From JAXDLH01 sp034666705 (GTDB taxonomy: Bacteria > Chloroflexota > UBA6077 > SHYK01): a stretch of DNA of 10,109 nt. A model generated the notes under the pieces. That model searched no databases and was not told the origin of the DNA. It was given only the letters and a program-made list of their open reading frames with translations. Position 1 is the first letter of the stretch. Each line of letters opens with the position of its first letter. Both the position numbers and the translations under genes were made by a program. The stretch is taken from NCBI GenBank assembly GCA_034666705.1, contig JAXDLH010000081.1, positions 1 to 10,109 on the forward strand, written 5' to 3'. Shown one piece after another: positions 5,632-10,109 of the stretch.

Positions 5632-8600
5632 GCGGCGTTCGCGATGCTGACGTGGGGCGCTCGCGCACTGCGCCGTTGTCCACGGCGGCGCAGCGCCAGA
5701 TAGCTCACGCCGAGGAGCGGCGTGGCGGCCATCGCCGCGGTCCACAGGGTAATGCCAAGCCCGATATCGACAGCCGGTGGGTCGTACCAGAACTCAACGG
5801 TGTGGTCGCCTGGTGGCAGCGGCACTGCGCGGAACAGGCCGTTCGCGAGGTAGATCGGTGCGTCGTTGCCGTCTACCCTGGCACGCCAGCCGGGAAAATA
5901 GTCGGCCACGTTCACCAGATACCCGCCTCCGGGCGGAGCGCTAGCACGAAACACGACGCGGTCGGCCTCGGCCACGATTCGCTCGGCCGGCAATGGTGGA
6001 CCAGTGGGAGGCCCCTCCGGTCCGGAAACCACGTTCGTGAGGCGGGATCGCTCCTCAGCCGTAAGCTCCGACAGCATCACCTGGCGGCCCGGGTCGAACG
6101 GCTGATCGAGCATTGCGCCCAACACGCCTCGCCCGTCCGGCACGAGCCGCGCGCTCGGCACGACGTAGCCTCGTGGGAATGCCGCATCGTTCGCGAAGAC
6201 TCGGACGTCGCCGTCGGCGTAGACGGCGTGCAGGTTGCTGCGGTCCACAAACGTGAGGCCCGCAGTCTGACCGGTCTCGAAATCGAAGAGCCCCAGGCCA
6301 TATACCTCGATGCCGCCAATCGGATAGATGTAGCGCACCTCGAGGCGCTCCACATTCATGGCATCCGGAAAATCGTGCTCGTTGTAGAACACGTATTGTG
6401 GATAGCTCTTCCCGTCGATAAATGGCTCGTCGCGCTGGAAGGCGATGGTGGCCGGTTTCTCGTGCTTGACGAGTCCGCGCACGTCTGGCCGGTCGTACGC
6501 CCACTCCGCTACGTCGATGCCGGCGCGAAGCGGAATCACGACCCGCTCACCAACTCGCGGCACGACGTTGATCTCAGCCACAACTGTCCCTTGCGGGACG
6601 TCGATCGCTTTGGTCAGCGCCGCGAGCACTTGCACGCGGTTGGCGCGGGCGCCCTCCGTGGCGTACGCTCCACCATCGCCAATCGAACCGGCGCTTGCCA
6701 GGATGAGTGGCTGCTCCGGATCGTAGGGCACGTGTGCATACGATGGGAGGCTCACGGGCTGGGCCGGCTGGACGACGTAGCCCACGTTGGCCAGGCTCAG
6801 AAGCGGACCTGCCCCCGCCCCACCCAGCGTCCAGTATTCGAAGTTGCGTCGCGGCTCGATCGAGCTGTAGCCGCCGATCTCCTCGATGCCGAAGGGCACG
6901 AGGCGATTGAACTCCACGCTCGCAATCGTGCCGGGCGTGTATACCCGCCACGGCTCGGCGTTGCCCCGGCTCGCATTCGCGAGGAAGTCGATGGCGCCGG
7001 TGGCCGTGCTCAACTGGTCGACTGAGGTCTGCGGATGGAAAGCGCCGTCGAAGGCGACCAGATCGACCATCGTGATGGCCACCAGCGCCGTCAGCCACAA
7101 GCTCGTCCAGCGCCGCAACAGCGCGGCCGCCAACACGAGCACGAGCGCGCTCGGCACGAGGATGAGCGTGAGCATGGTGCGAGCCGTGTGGCGGTCGAGT
7201 GAGAACAGCAGATCCTGGTACACCACGTCCCGGCTGATGCCCTCCGGGGTGTGGCGGAAGGAGAGGTACGCACTGTCGATCCAGGCGAGCGCGCCCCCCG
7301 GATCGACGAGGAGCGAGGCGCGCAGGTGCGCCATGCCCCAGATGAGGACGAGAAAGGCCGCACCGAGCAACACGACCGCGCCCGCGATGCCGATGCGCCG
7401 CAGCCAGGCCGCCGTGGCCCGCGTGCTGATCGCCTGCATGCCGAACGCCGCCAATACACTCCAGGCCAGGACAAAAAGATACATGTATCGACCGGGCACG
7501 CGAAATCCGCTGAATCCGGGGAGGTCCCACAACACATGGTAAAGATCGAACGGCGCATAGCTCGCGAACGCGAGCCAGAGCGCAACCGCCCCGAGCAATA
7601 GGAAGACGAGGACCTCGCGACGGCGGGCAAACCCGATGCCGATCAGGCCAAGGATAAGCGGCGCGATGCCCACGTAGATCGTCGTTTCCCAGTACGCCCA
7701 GAGGGACCAGTGCGATGAATCGGGCCCGCGAAAGAAGTAGGGGAAGAGCAGCATGGCGAGGTTCTGCATCGGAAGCGCATAGCTCGTCGAGAACGCATAG
7801 TCCGGCGCGCTGCCGCGAAACGTCGCCGCGGCCAGCTCACCCGTGGGGAGCACCTGCACTGCCGCCAGCCCCAGCCCGAGGAGACCGACGTAGCCGCCTG
7901 CCCAGATGAGCAGGCCGGTCCGGCCCCCCAACCAGGCAGGGAGACCCTGGAGTCGGCGCCAACCCCGCCTGGGCGTGGCGCGCGAGGCATCGAATGGCCC
8001 AAAGAGGACGCGGGCGATGACGTACCAGGCGTAGGCCAGGCAGCTCATTCCGAGAAATTGGGGGTGAAGGCCCAACGCAGAACACGCCAGCGCCAGCCCC
8101 GCACTCGTGAAGAAGAGATGGCGTCGCCACCCACGTGTGCGGAATCCCCATTCCGCGCAGGCAAGTACGAGCGGGAGCCAGGCAGCCGTTCGCGTCACAT
8201 CCTCGTGGTGCTGCTGACTGACGAAGAAACTGCCCAGGCTGAACGTGAGCCCACCCAGGAAGGCTGGCAAGCGGTCCAGACGCAATGCCCGACACAGCGC
8301 GTACGCCCCGCCGGCGGCGATCAAGACGCTGCTGATACGGAGCCAGATGAATGCGTCCGGCACCGGAAGGACGGCCAGGAGGAGCAGTTGAATCGGGTAG
8401 GCGAGGCCCATCTCGCCATCGGCGAAGATCGGGTAGCCGGCGAAGATGTTGGGATTCCAGAGGGGAAAGCTCCCGGCCTTGAACTCCCCGGCAAACCAGC
8501 TCAGCAGCGGGTAGTAGAAGAGTTGGGTGTCCTTCTCGTACATCACCATCCCGTGGAGGATGGCGCCTCGAAAGACGAACAGGATGATCGAGGCGAGCAG

Positions 8601-8762
8601 CCCGAGAGCTGCCACCTCGCGGACGGAGCGTGAGGCGAGCGCCGCGCTCAGCGGATTGCTTCGAACGTCCGATCCGGGCTGGGTGGGAGTCGCTGCGGCA
8701 ACGGCCGCTGGCACCGCGGGACTCGTCGCGGCAGGGATACCCCGCAGACGGAGGCCGAGCAT
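5556..8762 (-). CDS. YfhO-family large membrane protein, probable GT-C glycosyltransferase
   Basis: About 1,068 residues. After a short N-terminal region and a first membrane segment, the first outer loop carries MYEKDTQLFYYPLLSW and FPLWNPNIFAGYPIFADGEM, hallmarks of YfhO and related GT-C enzymes; the Asp in EKD is in the position of the GT-C acidic residue. A second acidic site is HHEDVTRTAAWLP. About a dozen further helices follow, including GFRVPGRYMYLFVLAW, then a soluble extracytoplasmic domain of about 400 residues ending with YFPGWRARVDGN and VPLPPGDHTVEFWYDPP, one last helix and a cytoplasmic tail. In Bacillus and Listeria YfhO-type proteins move sugars from undecaprenyl phosphate onto teichoic acids; here the acceptor is unknown. 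I preferred ATG 8762, with GAGG eight bases upstream; ATG 8798 in frame has no ribosome binding site. It lies downstream of the GT2 gene, gap about 160 bases. Confidence 0.88.
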   Translation of the reverse strand: MLGLRLRGIPAATSPAVPAAVAAATPTQPGSDVRSNPLSAALASRSVREVAALGLLASIILFVFRGAILHGMVMYEKDTQLFYYPLLSWFAGEFKAGSFPLWNPNIFAGYPIFADGEMGLAYPIQLLLLAVLPVPDAFIWLRISSVLIAAGGAYALCRALRLDRLPAFLGGLTFSLGSFFVSQQHHEDVTRTAAWLPLVLACAEWGFRTRGWRRHLFFTSAGLALACSALGLHPQFLGMSCLAYAWYVIARVLFGPFDASRATPRRGWRRLQGLPAWLGGRTGLLIWAGGYVGLLGLGLAAVQVLPTGELAAATFRGSAPDYAFSTSYALPMQNLAMLLFPYFFRGPDSSHWSLWAYWETTIYVGIAPLILGLIGIGFARRREVLVFLLLGAVALWLAFASYAPFDLYHVLWDLPGFSGFRVPGRYMYLFVLAWSVLAAFGMQAISTRATAAWLRRIGIAGAVVLLGAAFLVLIWGMAHLRASLLVDPGGALAWIDSAYLSFRHTPEGISRDVVYQDLLFSLDRHTARTMLTLILVPSALVLVLAAALLRRWTSLWLTALVAITMVDLVAFDGAFHPQTSVDQLSTATGAIDFLANASRGNAEPWRVYTPGTIASVEFNRLVPFGIEEIGGYSSIEPRRNFEYWTLGGAGAGPLLSLANVGYVVQPAQPVSLPSYAHVPYDPEQPLILASAGSIGDGGAYATEGARANRVQVLAALTKAIDVPQGTVVAEINVVPRVGERVVIPLRAGIDVAEWAYDRPDVRGLVKHEKPATIAFQRDEPFIDGKSYPQYVFYNEHDFPDAMNVERLEVRYIYPIGGIEVYGLGLFDFETGQTAGLTFVDRSNLHAVYADGDVRVFANDAAFPRGYVVPSARLVPDGRGVLGAMLDQPFDPGRQVMLSELTAEERSRLTNVVSGPEGPPTGPPLPAERIVAEADRVVFRASAPPGGGYLVNVADYFPGWRARVDGNDAPIYLANGLFRAVPLPPGDHTVEFWYDPPAVDIGLGITLWTAAMAATPLLGVSYLALRRRGQRRSARAPHVSIANAAQPADVDVSDLARNDRTRSSMGLRS

Positions 8763-8922
8763 TACCCGCGCCTCGTTGCCAGCGCTGCATCTAACCATCG
8801 CGCGTCAAAGGGATGAGCAACGAGTTGAGCCAACCTGGGGATTGCCTGCAACAACGCAGAGAACCAGTATGGGCCAGCGGCCCGCGTCAATTGCTCAGCT
8901 AGGGCGCCCGATGGGTCGTCGC

Positions 8923-9684
8923 TCACCCTCGCCCTTCGGTCACCACCAATGGCTCAGCAGGCTGGATGGCGGTGCGTCGGGACTCGCCCTTGACGACGAG
9001 TCGATGCCACAGCTTCAGCAGGTCGACTCCGGTCCGGCCGACGCGGCGAAAGTTGAAGAACTGCGAGATGCCATACGCGCGGTGGTAATGATGGACGGGC
9101 ACCTCGACGATATGGAAGCCGGCATCCTGGATCTTCTTCATGAGCTCGACGCAGATCACGCCGCTGTTCGACTCGAGATGTACGACGTCGAAGACGTTGC
9201 GCCGGATCAACCGGAAGTCGCAGTCGACATCGCTGAGCTTGAGTCCGAAGGCGATCCGCACCACGTGGTGATAGACGCGGCCGATGATCTTGCGATTGAT
9301 GGGATCATTGCGGTGGATTTTGTATCCGTTCACCATGTCGACCTGGGGCCCAAAGGCCTCGATGAGCGTGGTGATCTCCCGCGGGTCGTACTGCGCGTCG
9401 CCGTCGGTGTAGAAGATCAGCTCTTTGGTGGCGTTGGCGAATCCGCTGCGCAGGGCGCCGCCGTAGCCACGATTCTTTTCGTGCGTGACGACGCGCAACG
9501 CCGGATATCGCGTCTGCAGGTCCGCCAGGATCTCTCCGCAATGATCGGGGCTGCCGTCGTTGACAACGATGACTTCGTAGTCGTCGGTGATCTTGCGCAG
9601 CGTCATGTCCGCCACGACGACCATCGAGGCAATGGTGCCGCTGTCGTTGTACGCGGGGAAAAACGCGCTGATGCTGGGGGCCAC
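8923..9684 (-). CDS. GT2-family polyprenyl-phosphate glycosyltransferase (DPM1-like)
   Basis: This 253-residue protein is a single GT-A domain that should transfer a sugar from a nucleotide donor to a polyprenyl phosphate at the inner face of the membrane. Motifs in order: FFPAYNDSGTI (8-18), VIVVNDGSPDHCGEIL (38-53), NRGYGGALRSGF (71-82), the metal-binding TDGDAQYDP (93-101), NRKIIGRVYHHVV (130-142) and LSDVDCDFRLIRR (150-162). Unlike CsbB or GtrB, it has no C-terminal transmembrane helices, so it resembles single-domain DPM1 enzymes. The start is GTG 9684: AAAAGGAA ends five bases upstream, and the PAYN strand begins at residue 10 as usual. The ATG at 9762 would add a low-complexity Ser/Ala leader. 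It precedes the YfhO gene on the same strand, consistent with one glycosylation pathway. The sugar is unknown. Confidence 0.92.
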   Translation of the reverse strand: MAPSISAFFPAYNDSGTIASMVVVADMTLRKITDDYEVIVVNDGSPDHCGEILADLQTRYPALRVVTHEKNRGYGGALRSGFANATKELIFYTDGDAQYDPREITTLIEAFGPQVDMVNGYKIHRNDPINRKIIGRVYHHVVRIAFGLKLSDVDCDFRLIRRNVFDVVHLESNSGVICVELMKKIQDAGFHIVEVPVHHYHRAYGISQFFNFRRVGRTGVDLLKLWHRLVVKGESRRTAIQPAEPLVVTEGRG

Positions 9685-9752
9685 GTCGATTCCTTTTGGA
9701 GGCGCAGACGAGCGCGCGCTCGCCGCATGCGGGCAGCTAGACGATGTCGTGG

Positions 9753-9781
9753 ACGGTACCACAGCACGCGAATACCGTCAA
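9753..9781 (-). promoter_or_regulatory. Promoter of the GT2 gene
   Basis: Minus strand: -35 box TTGACG (9781-9776), 17-base spacer, extended -10 TGG-TACCGT with the hexamer at 9758-9753. The -10 hexamer and an ACGGTA at 9778-9773 form a 6-bp inverted repeat, centres 20 bp apart, so a repressor could bind here. Transcription would start near 9746, leaving a leader of about 60 bases before GTG 9684. It suggests the GT2 gene (and perhaps YfhO) has its own promoter rather than depending on the gene upstream. Confidence 0.5.
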
Positions 9782-9854
9782 GTTGCATTGGGCGTCGAAC
9801 GCGACTGCCCTTCTCCTGGACGAGGTCACGGTCCCGTCACAGGCGGTCGGCGGC

Positions 9855-10109
9855 TCAGCCGCCCCGCAGCCGCTGCTCCGCTTCCTGGATCCTGGCGAAC
9901 GCGTTAGGGAGCTGTGCGAGGACCTCGGTCTCTGGTGCGCCATTCCGCAATCGGCCCCGGACCTCGCGCGACACCGCAGCCTCCACGCCGGTCCGATAGT
10001 CCTGCCCAAAGCGTTGGTCGAGCCAGGGCTCGGTTCGATCGAAGTGGTCGAGGTATGCGCTGTTGAGCAGGTTCAACGCCTCGTCGCGGCGACCGGCCTG
10101 CAGTGCGAT
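9855..10109 (-). CDS. C-terminal part of a helical protein, possibly FTR1/EfeO-like
   Basis: The frame is open from the window edge to a TGA at 9857-9855 and gives the last 84 residues of a protein that begins outside the window. It is wholly alpha-helical by pattern, charged and without membrane segments. The pattern GRRDEALNLLNSAYLDHFDR, TEPWL, then a helix with VEAAVSREVRGRLRNG and a final AFARIQEAEQRL resembles the helical extracytoplasmic domain found at the front of many FTR1-type iron permeases and in EfeO-like proteins (Y-x-D-x-F/Y-E...E-x-x-L...iE...lR). The protein ends with this domain, so the permease part would have to be absent or upstream. A TTG at 10076 is an internal codon, not a likely start. 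The function is a guess; coding status is well supported. A GGCGGC-TGA-GCCGCC stem surrounds the stop (9849-9863) but has no T-run. Confidence 0.65.
   Translation of the reverse strand: MALQAGRRDEALNLLNSAYLDHFDRTEPWLDQRFGQDYRTGVEAAVSREVRGRLRNGAPETEVLAQLPNAFARIQEAEQRLRGG

Noticed and set aside
5652..7025. Long plus-strand open frame (457 codons) inside the YfhO gene
   Set aside because: It lies antisense to clearly conserved YfhO codons, has no family motifs and an Arg/His-rich composition typical of an antisense shadow in high-GC DNA.
8871..8883. Small hairpin GGGCC-agc-GGCCC between the GT2 and YfhO genes
   Set aside because: Five-bp GC arms are expected by chance in this DNA, and no T-run or promoter context gives it a role.
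9849..9863. GGCGGC-TCA-GCCGCC stem at the stop codon of the right-hand partial gene
   Set aside because: The stem has only a three-base loop, no T-run follows, and it overlaps the stop codon; such short GC stems are common here, so I did not call a terminator.
8527..9999. Long plus-strand open frame (490 codons) opposite the GT2 gene
   Set aside because: The opposite strand encodes all GT2 motifs. The plus-strand product is low-complexity and crosses three minus-strand genes and their gaps.

Overview
The window is high-GC bacterial DNA whose genes all look chromosomal. The gene set suggests a member of the Chloroflexota (Thermomicrobia/Sphaerobacter-like) or a similar high-GC soil or sediment lineage. 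The clues are a roughly 1,070-residue YfhO-type membrane glycosyltransferase next to a single-domain DPM1-like GT2, an Ldh2-type dehydrogenase, an HpaB-type flavin monooxygenase, and an ArsR regulator leading into what may be an SRPBCC gene. This is an inference from family content, not a taxonomic assignment.

Layout. Positions 1-400 hold, on the minus strand, the first codons of an unidentified gene and a complete ArsR/SmtB-type repressor gene. The repressor's promoter carries a perfect 16-bp palindrome between the -35 and -10 boxes and places transcription start at, or one base before, an ATG. Positions about 400-1060 have no intact gene. They contain a decayed IS256/Mutator transposase fragment on the minus strand, a cluster of TTGTCA half-sites and a 14-bp palindrome. 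Positions 1075-1584 (+) encode a small GAF-like protein of unknown role. Positions 1667-2710 (+) encode an Ldh2-family NAD(P)H-dependent dehydrogenase. A converging minus-strand MFS exporter (2724-3986) follows after 13 bp. A divergent promoter region (3987-4161) separates it from a plus-strand HpaB-family flavin-dependent aromatic hydroxylase (4162-5631). From 5556 to the end everything lies on the minus strand, reading right to left: the C-terminal part of a helical protein (perhaps FTR1/EfeO-like), a GT2 polyprenyl-phosphate glycosyltransferase, and a large YfhO-type membrane protein whose last codons overlap the end of the hydroxylase gene by 76 bp.

How the genes fit together. GT2 plus YfhO resembles two parts of a three-component envelope glycosylation system of the CsbB/YfhO kind: the GT2 charges a lipid carrier, a flippase not seen here turns it over, and the YfhO-type GT-C enzyme transfers the sugar outside the membrane. 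The divergent MFS and HpaB genes could be a modify-and-export pair for a phenolic compound, but this is speculative. Most gene starts are preceded by a distinct inverted repeat, so each unit is probably under its own local control. I did not see an RNA gene, CRISPR array, intact mobile element or clearly new multi-gene system. The most unusual items are the promoter-embedded palindrome with its near-leaderless start, the 10-bp inverted repeat at the MFS start, and the transposase fossil.
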